Shown here: in pieces, positions 6,058-13,297 of the stretch
How positions within the stretch are numbered: position 1 is the stretch's first letter
How the letters are laid out: the number at the start of each line of letters is the position of its first letter
From: Bacteroidota bacterium
Lineage (GTDB): Bacteria; Bacteroidota; Bacteroidia; Cytophagales; Cyclobacteriaceae
Assembly (NCBI GenBank): GCA_023417065.1
Contig: JAEZGH010000032.1
Location: 1 to 17,460, forward strand
Reading direction: 5' to 3'
Length of the DNA stretch: 17,460 nucleotides
The notes under the pieces: model-generated
The model's database searches: none
Told to the model about the DNA's origin: nothing
The model's input: only the letters and a program-made list of their open reading frames with translations
Translations under genes and position numbers: made by a program

Positions 6058-6128
6058 GAAAACAATATTCCAAACAGGGGCAACTAAGTTTGATCCTATT
6101 AACAGGTTGCAACCCTGAGGCAGAGGTC

Positions 6129-7247
6129 TTATTTTTCCCCAGCAACAGCGATCACTGCATCCAGCGCTTTCTTGCCTTGCAGCTTGCGGTCAAACAACAA
6201 AGGATAATCAGTACGGCCGCGAATTGGGAAGTCGTTCTTCCATGAGATGCCGTCGTGCAAACCCCACAACGTTACGCGGCTGATCTTGTCAGCGTGCTTG
6301 TTGAAGATGCGGAATACGTCAGCATAACGTTGCGCGAGTTGTGTCTGTACAGAATCAGGTAAACCATCAGCCCATGGGTTCATCTCCGGACTGTTCTTAA
6401 ACCTGGTAGAGATATCCGCATTCGGCATGTGGAACGGACTAGGCAGCGGAGAGATGTCGAGTTCAGTGATCATGACCTTTACGCCTTCTTTAGCATACAT
6501 CTCGATGGCAGTTTCAATTTCCTCCAGCGAAGGATATGTCACTCCCCAGTGCCCCTGAATACCGACAGCATCGATGCGCAAGCCTTTCTGCTTAAGGTTC
6601 TTGATAATACGGATGGCGCCGTCGCGCTTCGCTGGGTTGACAAGATTGTAGTCGTTATAGTAAAGTTCTACGTTCGGATCAGCCTTGTGGGCGAACTCAA
6701 ATGCCTTTTCGATGAACGTCTCTCCTCCTACCTGCAGGAATTGTGAATTTCTCAGCGTACCATCTTCTGCCAAGGCTTCGTTTACGACATCCCAGCCGTT
6801 GACTTTTCCTTTGTAGCGGGTCATGACGGTCGTGAGGTGGTCCTCCATCCTCTTTTCAAGTTCAGCGCGGTCGATCGTGCTTCCATCGTCATTCTTGAAC
6901 ACCCAGGGTGCAAGCTGACTGTGCCATATCAGGGCGTGCCCGACGACAAACATTTTATTTTCCTGTCCAAATGCCACGAATTTATCGGCGTGTTCGAATT
7001 CATAGCGATCCTTTTGGGGGTGGATTAGTCCCCACTTCATATCATTTTCAGGAACGATGGAGTTGAAGTGTTTTTTAATCACGTCGATTTCTTCCTTGTT
7101 CTGCTGATTTGCCTGCGAGCGGTTCAGCGCTACGCCGATGAGGAATTTATTTTTGTAGGCGTCTTTCAGAACAGGCTTTTCTTTGACTAACCAGCCCATC
7201 AACGCAGCTGCGACAACCAGAGCAGCAAGGGTAATGCGAATTTTCAT
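6129..7247 (-). CDS. Endo-1,4-beta-xylanase, glycoside hydrolase family 10
   Basis: The 372-residue enzyme should cut internal beta-1,4 links in xylan with retention of configuration. GH10 signatures are clear: IVPENDMKWGLIHP (about 64-77), VVGHALIWHSQLAPWV (101-116), GWDVVNEALA with the acid/base Glu157, YYNDYNL (196-202), GIQGHW (229-234), and ITELDIS with the nucleophile Glu262, then VTLWGLHDGISW (325-336). The N-terminus (KIRITLAALVVAAALMGWLV) is a signal peptide or anchor, so it acts in the periplasm or outside. A TTG six bases further upstream is in frame, but the ATG at 7247 gives the proper signal. No carbohydrate-binding module and no SusC/D pair is nearby, so it is a single-domain, solitary enzyme. 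A weak promoter-like TATATTTA lies upstream. Confidence 0.95.
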   Translation of the reverse strand: MKIRITLAALVVAAALMGWLVKEKPVLKDAYKNKFLIGVALNRSQANQQNKEEIDVIKKHFNSIVPENDMKWGLIHPQKDRYEFEHADKFVAFGQENKMFVVGHALIWHSQLAPWVFKNDDGSTIDRAELEKRMEDHLTTVMTRYKGKVNGWDVVNEALAEDGTLRNSQFLQVGGETFIEKAFEFAHKADPNVELYYNDYNLVNPAKRDGAIRIIKNLKQKGLRIDAVGIQGHWGVTYPSLEEIETAIEMYAKEGVKVMITELDISPLPSPFHMPNADISTRFKNSPEMNPWADGLPDSVQTQLAQRYADVFRIFNKHADKISRVTLWGLHDGISWKNDFPIRGRTDYPLLFDRKLQGKKALDAVIAVAGEK

Positions 7248-7741
7248 AAACAATTAAAGGTAAGGCGATTGATTGAATACGTGTTAAATATACACCTATT
7301 ACGGCTATTAGGGAATTTTATTCCTGAAAAATGGACAAGTTCCTGATCTCTGATTTCTGATTGATAGAGTTTTTTTCCTGTTAACCTTTGGCCCACCTGC
7401 AGGAGGACCGTTTCCTGACAACACCTTCCTCTCCTTTCAAGATGGCTTCTTTAGTGGCGAGTTGTACGCTTGCCAACGGTACTATGCGTTTGAACACAAC
7501 GAAGTACGAGCACTTAAACTGACAACTGGCAACGAGAGCCTTCCCCGAAGCAGTAATGTTACCCCTTGAACCGTGAACCTTAAAATTTGAACCTCCTACC
7601 TACGAAGCACTACCCATGGAAGTGCCCCAATCGGAAATCTGAAACCAGAACCCCATTTCGCACACAACACCCCCCATTTTGGCTACATCCGGCGGTATTC
7701 TGTAGTGCACCTTTGTCATAGGTAAAATAAAAAAAGAGACA
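7248..7741. other. Repeat-rich spacer of about 490 bases between divergent genes
   Basis: It holds several short degenerate repeats: TCTGATTTCTGATTGAT (about 7348-7364), GACAACTGGCAACGAGAGCC (7521-7540), TGAACCGTGAACCT (7567-7580), and copy B of the dispersed repeat (7591-7665). An open frame without ATG (7354-7569) is noted as a possible relic. No strong promoter for the dehydrogenase gene was found; CACCTTTG at 7708 is one base off the -7 consensus but lacks a -33 partner. Confidence 0.5.
7591..7665. repeat. Dispersed intergenic repeat, copy B
   Basis: This copy corresponds to 3121-3205: ACCTCC, CGAAGCACTACC, GGAAGTGCC, AATCGGAAATCTGAAACC, CATTTCG. Like copy A, it lies upstream of a rightward gene in the same orientation. 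Confidence 0.4.
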
Positions 7742-8638
7742 ATGACGACTAATAACAAAGAAAACAACCGTGCGGAAGCCGGCCGCAATGGAGAGAAAGT
7801 TTGGTTTATCACAGGCAGCTCACGTGGCCTGGGACGCATCTGGGCAACGGCTGCTCTGGAGCGTGGCGACAAGGTAGTGGCAACAGCCCGTAGGAGACAA
7901 AGCATCGCAGATCTTGAAGAAAGATTTGGATCCAATGTCTTAACCCTCGAACTTGATGTCACCAACGCGGATCAGGTTCACGAAACGCTGAACAAGGGGC
8001 ATGAGCACTTTGGGCGCCTCGATGTAATTGTGAACAATGCCGCGTATTCGCTTGTCGCGACGATTGAGGAAGGTGACTCGGAATCGGTCCGCGCGATGTT
8101 TGAAACAAATGTATTTGCTCCCCTGACCGTAATAAAAGCTGCTCTGCCACTCTTGAGAAAGCAAGGCGGCGGACATATCCTCGGAATCTCAAGTGGCCTT
8201 GGCCAGTTTGTTATCCCAGTAATTGGTTATTACTGCTCATCGAAGTGGGCATTCGAAGCCATACATGAAAGTCTCGCGGCAGAGGTGGCCCAGTTTGGCG
8301 TGAAGGTGACGATCATTGAGCCAGGTGCATACGCCACTGATTTTGCTAGTGAGAATTCGGCGAAGTATTCCCAGGGCATGGATGTTTACCAGGAGTTCAG
8401 GTCCCAAATACTTGACGGTATCATGACCTCAGAGCGCGGAGATCCGTATGCAACGCCGCAGGCTATCTTCAAGGTGGTAGATGCAGAACAACCGCCCCTG
8501 CGACTGTTCCTGGGCAGCAAAAATCTCCCTCATACCCGCGCCGTGTTTGCAGAGCGGCTGGCGACATGGGAAGCCTGGGCAGATGTTGCCAACGCAGCAC
8601 AGGGAACGCCAAAGGTTGCGGAACCCGCAGGCGCATAA
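7742..8638 (+). CDS. Short-chain dehydrogenase/reductase (SDR family)
   Basis: The 298-residue cytoplasmic enzyme is a classical-type SDR, an NAD(P)-dependent oxidoreductase with unknown substrate. Visible motifs are the dinucleotide-binding TGSSRGLG (24-31), the basic ARRRQS (49-54) after the second strand, which favours NADP, LDVT (71-74), NNAAY (98-102), ETNVF with Asn123, the catalytic Ser151 in GISSGLGQ, and YCSSK with Tyr164 and Lys168, then EPGAYATDF (193-201). The charged first 18 residues are extra to the fold. The C-terminal half (roughly 205-285) fits the oxidoreductase group often annotated as 'oxidoreductase' next to AraC regulators in Bacteroidetes. It is followed by a terminator-like hairpin and then an AraC gene. 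Confidence 0.93.
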   Translation: MTTNNKENNRAEAGRNGEKVWFITGSSRGLGRIWATAALERGDKVVATARRRQSIADLEERFGSNVLTLELDVTNADQVHETLNKGHEHFGRLDVIVNNAAYSLVATIEEGDSESVRAMFETNVFAPLTVIKAALPLLRKQGGGHILGISSGLGQFVIPVIGYYCSSKWAFEAIHESLAAEVAQFGVKVTIIEPGAYATDFASENSAKYSQGMDVYQEFRSQILDGIMTSERGDPYATPQAIFKVVDAEQPPLRLFLGSKNLPHTRAVFAERLATWEAWADVANAAQGTPKVAEPAGA

Positions 8639-8651
8639 ATTGACTAATAAC

Positions 8652-8682
8652 AAGCACAGACGCCTCACCGGTGTCTGTGCTT
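8652..8682 (+). terminator. Terminator-like hairpin after the SDR gene
   Basis: AAGCACAGACGCC (8652-8664), loop TCACC, GGTGTCTGTGCTT (8670-8682) pair over 13 bases (one G-T). It starts 13 bases after the SDR stop and ends 15 bases before the AraC start. The T run is short, so termination may be partial. It spans a GTG at 8671 that would otherwise be a start for the AraC gene. Confidence 0.65.
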
Positions 8683-8697
8683 ATAAACATTAACGGT

Positions 8698-9624
8698 ATG
8701 AAGAACACTACTGAGGCTCCCCTAAAGTTCAACTCACTGACGGAAGCGCACCGTGCCATGGGACTGCCACAGCCCAAACATCCCCTGATCAGCTTTATCA
8801 ACAACGAGGGACGCACGCACTCAACAAGTTTGCCTTCCAGGCGCCATGTTTTGGGATTCTATAAAGTTTCCTATAAGCCAGGTAGCAAGGGCAAGCTCCG
8901 CTACGGCCAAGGATACTACGACTTCGACGGCGGTGGCCTGGTCTTCGCTGCGCCAAATCAGGTGATCGCCAATCAGAATGAAGACGGCGAAACTGTGGGC
9001 ACGTGTTCGATGTATTCACTGCTCATTCACCCCGACTTTCTGCTGGGGCATCCTCTGGCAAAGAGGATCAAACAATATGGCTTCTTTTCGTACTCAGCCA
9101 ATGAGTCGTTACACCTTTCCGACAGCGAACGCGAAACGATCCTTTCGATCTTCCGCATGATCGAAGGTGAACTCGACAGCCGGATTGACGACTTTAGTCA
9201 GGACGTGGTGATCTCACAACTGGAATTGTTACTCACCTACGCCAATCGTTTTTACAAACGCCAGTTTATCACGCGCAAGGCTTCCAGCAGCGACCTGTTG
9301 CAAAAGCTGGAAGAGATACTCGACAAACACTTTAACTCGCGTGATGAGATTGGAGGCATTCCCACCGTGCAGCAGATCGCCGATCAGTTGAACATATCGC
9401 CAAGTTACCTGAGCGACATGCTGCGGGTGCTTACAGGCAAGAATGCGCAGCAACACATCCACGACAAGCTTATTGAAAAAGCCAAGGAGATGTTGTCGAC
9501 AACGAGTCTGACGGTAGGCGAAGTTGCGTACGCATTAGGTTTCGAGCATTCACAGTCGTTCAGCAAACTGTTTAAGATGAAGACGCAGCTCTCGCCAGTC
9601 GCGTTCCGGCAGTCGTTCAATTGA
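8698..9624 (+). CDS. AraC family transcriptional regulator
   Basis: The 308-residue protein has a cupin-like N-terminal ligand domain (about residues 40-130: VLGFYKVSYK, YDFDGGGLVFAAPNQVI) and a C-terminal AraC DNA-binding domain (about 205-306). The two HTH parts are IPTVQQIADQLNISPSYLSD and TVGEVAYALGFEHSQSFSKL, followed by KTQLSPVAFRQSF, the usual end. It probably regulates the SDR gene upstream; that pairing is common in Bacteroidetes, but the regulation is inferred. A GTG at 8671 is in frame but lies inside the hairpin, so the ATG at 8698 was chosen. The next gene downstream lies 265 bases away. Confidence 0.9.
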   Translation: MKNTTEAPLKFNSLTEAHRAMGLPQPKHPLISFINNEGRTHSTSLPSRRHVLGFYKVSYKPGSKGKLRYGQGYYDFDGGGLVFAAPNQVIANQNEDGETVGTCSMYSLLIHPDFLLGHPLAKRIKQYGFFSYSANESLHLSDSERETILSIFRMIEGELDSRIDDFSQDVVISQLELLLTYANRFYKRQFITRKASSSDLLQKLEEILDKHFNSRDEIGGIPTVQQIADQLNISPSYLSDMLRVLTGKNAQQHIHDKLIEKAKEMLSTTSLTVGEVAYALGFEHSQSFSKLFKMKTQLSPVAFRQSFN

Positions 9625-9690
9625 TTTCCGGTTTCTGATTGGTGACGGTATGTTGGTATTGTGACGTTTGTCGCTTCGTGGAACGTGGTC

Positions 9691-9811
9691 GTTGCCGGTT
9701 ACCGGCTAAATAGCTGTTGCTTACGTGAGACAACGGGACTTCCAGGACAATGATTCAGTTACCGACGATGCTGCAGGCTTCGCCGGCAACTGGTAACGGG
9801 CCACCGGCAAC
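9691..9811. repeat. GGCAAC/GTTGCC inverted repeats in a spacer
   Basis: GTTGCCGGTTACCGGC (9691-9706) faces CCGGCAACTGGTAACGGGCC (9783-9802) and CACCGGCAAC (9802-9811). A similar ACTGGCAACGAG motif lies at 7525-7536. The 265-base spacer 9625-9889 has no gene; it begins with ATTTCCGGTTTCTGATTGG, a reverse-strand form of the AATCAGAAA motif seen at 3166 and 7637. Confidence 0.4.
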
Positions 9812-9889
9812 CTGACCAGCCACGCTGCTACCCTGCAGTCCGCCATCGGGCCCACGAGGTGTGCCACGAAATATCTACCTTTAAGCCTT

Positions 9890-10744
9890 ATGAAATGGAT
9901 TACCCGCGAACGCCCCAAGATAGACCGCATAGCCTGTCCCTGGCTCATCAGGAAGTTTGTTGACCGGGACGCTGAATTCATCTACGTGCCCTCAGAAAAA
10001 GTTGCTGAGCTGGCAAAGGTTTACAATGCGATTCCGTTTGACGTTCCTGGTGTTGAGTATTCGCATTATGGAGAGGAATGCACCTTCGACTATATCATCA
10101 GGAAACATCGGATCAATGATCCGGCTATCAGGATTATGAGCACCATTGTACGCGGAGCGGATACCGACAGGCATGACCTGGCCAGTCAGGCTTCCGGACT
10201 GTGGGCGATCGCGGCGGGAATGGCCTACAACATCAAGCACGACCAAACGCTCCTTGCACACGGCATGGTGATCTACGACGCGCTATACAGCTGGGCCACG
10301 CACCTGCAAAATGAAAAACACACCCAGCATCCGTTCGAAAGAAGTCTGCTGGATGTCTATCACAAGTTCCTGCATGGAAAGAAGACCCGGAGGGAAGTAC
10401 CTGCGTGGGCGAAAGAACTGAAGGAAATCATTCAGGATCAAATAGACACAAATCTTGCGTTATCGCTGAAAGAAATATCTGAAAGTCTGAATGTGCATCC
10501 CTCATACCTGTCACGCGAATTCTCCAAATACTTCGACAATCTGTCGTTTGGAGACTACATCCGAAAACTGCGGATAGAGAAGTCACTTCACCTGATGCTG
10601 GATGCCCGGTACTCCCTTGCTGAAATCGCCTACTTGACCGGCTTCTCGGATCAGAGTCACTTTACCCGGACCTTCAAGCTGCATATGGGCAAGAATCCTT
10701 CGGCCTATCGGAAATCTTTGCTGAATAGTCGGCCGGAAAAGTAA
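9890..10744 (+). CDS. ChrB-type chromate-resistance domain fused to an AraC DNA-binding domain
   Basis: The 284-residue protein has two parts. Residues about 1-165 match the ChrB C-terminal / 'chromate resistance' domain: WITRERPKIDRIACPWLIRK (3-22, with Cys16), DAEFIYVP (27-34), PFDVPGVEYSHYGEECTFDY (49-68, with His59 or nearby and Cys64), IVRGADTDRHD (86-96), and GMVIYDALYSWA (125-136). Residues about 175-275 form an AraC HTH: LSLKEISESLNVHPSYLSRE, YIRKLRIEKS, YSLAEIAYLTGFSDQSHFTR and MGKNPSAYRKS. In classical ChrB a different N-terminal domain is present, so this looks like a metal-sensing or redox-sensing regulator with a swapped DNA-binding module. No chrA exporter is in the window. The role is inferred. 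Confidence 0.88.
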   Translation: MKWITRERPKIDRIACPWLIRKFVDRDAEFIYVPSEKVAELAKVYNAIPFDVPGVEYSHYGEECTFDYIIRKHRINDPAIRIMSTIVRGADTDRHDLASQASGLWAIAAGMAYNIKHDQTLLAHGMVIYDALYSWATHLQNEKHTQHPFERSLLDVYHKFLHGKKTRREVPAWAKELKEIIQDQIDTNLALSLKEISESLNVHPSYLSREFSKYFDNLSFGDYIRKLRIEKSLHLMLDARYSLAEIAYLTGFSDQSHFTRTFKLHMGKNPSAYRKSLLNSRPEK

Positions 10745-10815
10745 ACAGGATACAAAACGTCAATATTGTTCTATCAGGCCGCGCCGGACTTTCGTAGCGT
10801 TGCGAAAAGAACCCC

Positions 10816-11574
10816 ATGTTACGGGGCGCAAGTACAATTATTCTCGGGATCATTTTTCTTACCAGTAGCCACCAGGTGACAGCACAAGCACCCGAAAAAC
10901 ACATTCACCAAAGGGAGCAACTCTGGTTTGGTTATTTTAATCAGACAAGGTTTTCTGAAAAGTGGGGCTTGTGGGTTGACGTTCACTATCGCATGACAGA
11001 CGATTTTGTTCGAAGACCCTTCCAGTTTCTTTTTCGTCCGGCGGCAACGTATTTTCTTCGCGATAGCTTCCGTCTGAATGCAGGCTACACCCTCGCGACG
11101 CACTTCCCTGCGAAAGGAATGGAGACTACGCGACTGGACCACAGGGCGTGGCAGCAGATTTGGTGGAATCAGAAGCATTCCGGTTTCTCGATGCTTCAGT
11201 GGCTGCGTTTTGAGCAGCGCTTCAATGAGAAAGTCATTCGCGACGTCAAACACGACGGATATAATTACACCTTTCGTACGCGTTACAACATGGCTTTCTT
11301 TCTACCCTTAAAAGGCAAGGAAGTAAAAGCAAACACACCTTTTGCTGCGGTGATGAATGAGGTATTCCTGAACTTCGGTGACCGGGTCGTGTATAACACG
11401 TTTGATCAGAACCGACTTTTTGCGGGCTTCGGATATCAGTTCACGTCGCATCTGAACATCCAACTCGGCTATATGAATATTTATCAGCAGGAAGGATCCG
11501 GAACTGATTACCTTTCAACTCATGCCGTTCGTTTTTTTGTATTTCATTCGCTCGACTTAAGGAACACTGATTAA
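10816..11574 (+). CDS. DUF2490 outer-membrane beta-barrel protein
   Basis: The 252-residue protein has a signal peptide (TIILGIIFLTSSHQVTAQA, cut near residue 24) and then alternating aromatic strands typical of an outer-membrane barrel: LWFGYFNQTRFSEKWGLWVD, HYRM, FQFLFRPAATYF, LRFEQRF, YTFRTRYNM, and FAGFGYQFTSHLNIQLGYMN. The pattern fits DUF2490, whose members are predicted barrels of unknown function. It ends in a strand with hydrophobic and aromatic residues before LDLRNTD. The gene follows the ChrB-AraC gene by 71 bases on the same strand, so co-transcription or regulation by that protein is possible. The stop codon lies within the terminator stem. Confidence 0.85.
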   Translation: MLRGASTIILGIIFLTSSHQVTAQAPEKHIHQREQLWFGYFNQTRFSEKWGLWVDVHYRMTDDFVRRPFQFLFRPAATYFLRDSFRLNAGYTLATHFPAKGMETTRLDHRAWQQIWWNQKHSGFSMLQWLRFEQRFNEKVIRDVKHDGYNYTFRTRYNMAFFLPLKGKEVKANTPFAAVMNEVFLNFGDRVVYNTFDQNRLFAGFGYQFTSHLNIQLGYMNIYQQEGSGTDYLSTHAVRFFVFHSLDLRNTD

Positions 11575-11592
11575 CGAGCGGTGTTTTTTTTT
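11549..11592 (+). terminator. Rho-independent terminator overlapping the DUF2490 stop
   Basis: CGCTCG-AC-TTAA (11549-11560), a 10-base loop, TTAA-CGAGCG (11571-11580), then GTG and nine T (11584-11592). The stop codon TAA (11572-11574) is part of the stem. Confidence 0.8.
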
Positions 11593-11610
11593 CGTCAGCC
11601 ACGGCCAATC

Positions 11611-12123
11611 CTACGCCGTTGTTTCCATCCATCGCGGTCTGCTGATGATCATATTATGCGCAACCCAGGACTTGTCGTCAAACTCGAAAGTCTTGCTGTG
11701 ACCGGGATTAATGCTGAAGCCACACTTTTCGTAACATCTGATCCCGGCTACATTCCAGTCGAATACATTCAACTCAACTTCTGCAGAACCGAGTTGCTCA
11801 AACGCGTATTTTAATAAAGCATTTACCGAGGCTTGTCCGATACCCTTGCCGCGAATGGATTGATCTCCGATGATCAGCTTGTCAATTTTGCAGCGTCGCC
11901 CCTCCTTCACGAGCAACTCCGCATGCCCGACGGTATTACCGGAGCCTGCATCGATGAGTTTAAACGCATGGCTGTTTTCACTTTTCAGATAGTCATTCAG
12001 TTGATCCGCTGTAAGGGGAAAGGACAAGTCGTAGCCTGCAATCGTAACGAGCAGTTCCGGATTGTTTATCCAGGAAATGAGTTGTTCAAAATCTGACGTG
12101 GTAAAGGGTTCCAGTGTTATCAT
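11611..12123 (-). CDS. GNAT family N-acetyltransferase (RimJ/RimL-like)
   Basis: The 170-residue cytoplasmic enzyme should transfer an acetyl group from acetyl-CoA to an amine; the substrate is unknown. It opens with ITLEPFTTSDFEQLISWINN, a start typical of RimJ/RimL-type GNATs. Motif A is KIDKLIIGDQSIRGKGIGQA, where RGKGIG (91-96) forms the pyrophosphate-binding loop, and motif B is ELNVFDWNVAGIRCYEKCGF (117-136). Length fits the family. It stands alone on the minus strand, converging with the DUF2490 gene across a 36-base gap, and diverges from the cytochrome gene. No regulatory site was recognised upstream. Confidence 0.9.
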   Translation of the reverse strand: MITLEPFTTSDFEQLISWINNPELLVTIAGYDLSFPLTADQLNDYLKSENSHAFKLIDAGSGNTVGHAELLVKEGRRCKIDKLIIGDQSIRGKGIGQASVNALLKYAFEQLGSAEVELNVFDWNVAGIRCYEKCGFSINPGHSKTFEFDDKSWVAHNMIISRPRWMETTA

Positions 12124-12242
12124 GGATGGAGGTGGTCTGTCATCTGACTATGAAGAAACAAGATAACTAAAAAGCCAGTTTACTACGAACACATGCAGCC
12201 ATGTGTCCGCCGCGTTTCGTCCGACGGCGTAAATAGCGTGCA

Positions 12243-12265
12243 GGACGTTTGTAAACAAAGCGTCC
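12243..12265 (+). promoter_or_regulatory. Hairpin upstream of the cytochrome gene
   Basis: GGACG-TTTG, loop TAAA or similar, CAAA-G-CGTCC forms a stem of about 9 to 10 base pairs with one bulge. It lies 75 bases before the cytochrome start, between the divergent acetyltransferase and cytochrome genes. It could be an operator or a leader stem; the evidence is only its symmetry. Confidence 0.3.
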
Positions 12266-12340
12266 AAACCCGGGACCGAGCCATCCAAAACACTGAATCA
12301 GGTGCGTTAATCGCTTCCCGGTATCCGCTAGCTTTACAAA

Positions 12341-13297
12341 ATGAAGAGGATGTGGACGTTCATGATCGCAGCCGTGGGGCTTGCATGCTCCAACGACTAC
12401 CCAGAAGCAGTGGAGAATGTTGAATTCAAACCGATGTTGTCGGAGTACAACATCTATAGATCTCCTGCCCGTGAATTGATTCCGGCTGACGGATTTAGCG
12501 TATACGAGCTATCTTCACAGCTGTTCACCGACTACGCAGAGAAGCAGCGGCTCATCAGTATTCCGAGGGGCACGCAACTGCAAGTTACTGATGACAACTT
12601 GACGGAATTTCCGGATAGCACCGTTATCGTCAAGACGTTCTACTACCCTCATGATAAGAGGGATTTATCCCGGGGCAAGCGCATTATCGAGACCAGGCTG
12701 CTGGTTAAACACGGCCCGCTATGGAACGTCGCTACCTATGTGTGGAATGAGGGCCAGACTGATGCAGAACTGGTGCGTAGCGGACTCAACACTACGGTGA
12801 ACTGGGTTGACGAATCTGGTCACGCTCAGGTTATCTCCTATCACGTTCCGTCAACACTCGAGTGCGTCACCTGTCACAGTTCCCGGGGCGCGGTAACGCC
12901 AATTGGTCCAAAGTCGCGTAACCTCAACCGAACCGTGGTTCGAAATGGTGAAGACATCAATCAGCTTGATTACTTCAGGCTTCTTGGACTTCTCACCGCA
13001 GCGGAGTCGTCAATGATCGGCACCGTACCGGATCACAGGGACAATACCATTGACATTTCTCAACGCGCGCGATCGTATCTTGATATCAACTGCGCTCATT
13101 GTCATAACTCCGAAGGGTTCGCCCGTGATCTTCGCTTACGGCTTGATTACGGGACTGATCTGAACAATACCGCGATACCTTCCGCGAAGGATGCAATCGT
13201 CAGAATGATGGAAAAGGGCAAAATGCCGAAACTCGGAACCACGGTGATCGACGAAGATGGGCTGACCCTGGTGAAGCAGTATATCAAAACGTTATGA
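12341..13297 (+). CDS. Diheme c-type cytochrome lipoprotein, SO2930-like
   Basis: The 318-residue protein starts with a lipoprotein signal, with lipobox VGLAC and the lipidated Cys16, so it should be anchored in the periplasm-facing or outer membrane. Two heme c sites are present, CVTCH (175-179) and CAHCH (251-255), plus a likely distal methionine in GKMPKLGT (Met295). The long N-terminal part (YNIYRSPARELIPADGFSVY and SQLFTDYAEKQRLISIPRGT) and the GPKSRNLNR segment after heme 1 match the SO2930-type cytochromes. Their electron partner is unknown. The stop overlaps the next start by four bases (ATGA), so the two genes are translationally coupled. The family is usually next to a parallel-beta-helix protein gene, which is not seen here. 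Confidence 0.9.
   Translation: MKRMWTFMIAAVGLACSNDYPEAVENVEFKPMLSEYNIYRSPARELIPADGFSVYELSSQLFTDYAEKQRLISIPRGTQLQVTDDNLTEFPDSTVIVKTFYYPHDKRDLSRGKRIIETRLLVKHGPLWNVATYVWNEGQTDAELVRSGLNTTVNWVDESGHAQVISYHVPSTLECVTCHSSRGAVTPIGPKSRNLNRTVVRNGEDINQLDYFRLLGLLTAAESSMIGTVPDHRDNTIDISQRARSYLDINCAHCHNSEGFARDLRLRLDYGTDLNNTAIPSAKDAIVRMMEKGKMPKLGTTVIDEDGLTLVKQYIKTL

Larger units (their letters stand above)
5037..6128. other. Gene-free, repeat-rich stretch of about 1.1 kb
   Basis: No open frame here gives a convincing protein; translations are Arg/Ser-rich and look like chance. It contains copies of a TCATCCTGA...GGATCT-type repeat (5399, 5467, 5955), an inverted-repeat structure (5651-5857), and a strong hairpin near the xylanase end (6020-6057). 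The leader and promoter of the sigma factor must lie at its left end, but I found no clear promoter match. Confidence 0.6.

Noticed and set aside
5820..6083. Minus-strand open frame of 87 codons
   Set aside because: It crosses the hairpin at 6020-6057 and repeat motifs, and the product does not look like a protein.
7600..7965. Minus-strand open frame of 121 codons
   Set aside because: It overlaps the N-terminal coding region of the dehydrogenase and copy B of the repeat, and its product looks random.
8671..8697. GTG start for the AraC regulator
   Set aside because: It lies in the right arm of a 13-base hairpin; the ATG at 8698 follows the hairpin and gives a normal N-terminus.
9890..11574. 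A complete chromate-resistance operon
   Set aside because: No chromate exporter (chrA) or ChrB of the usual type is seen; only the ChrB-like domain is present.
12193..12423. Plus-strand open frame ahead of the cytochrome gene
   Set aside because: It overlaps the cytochrome start in another frame, and its translation has no protein-like features.
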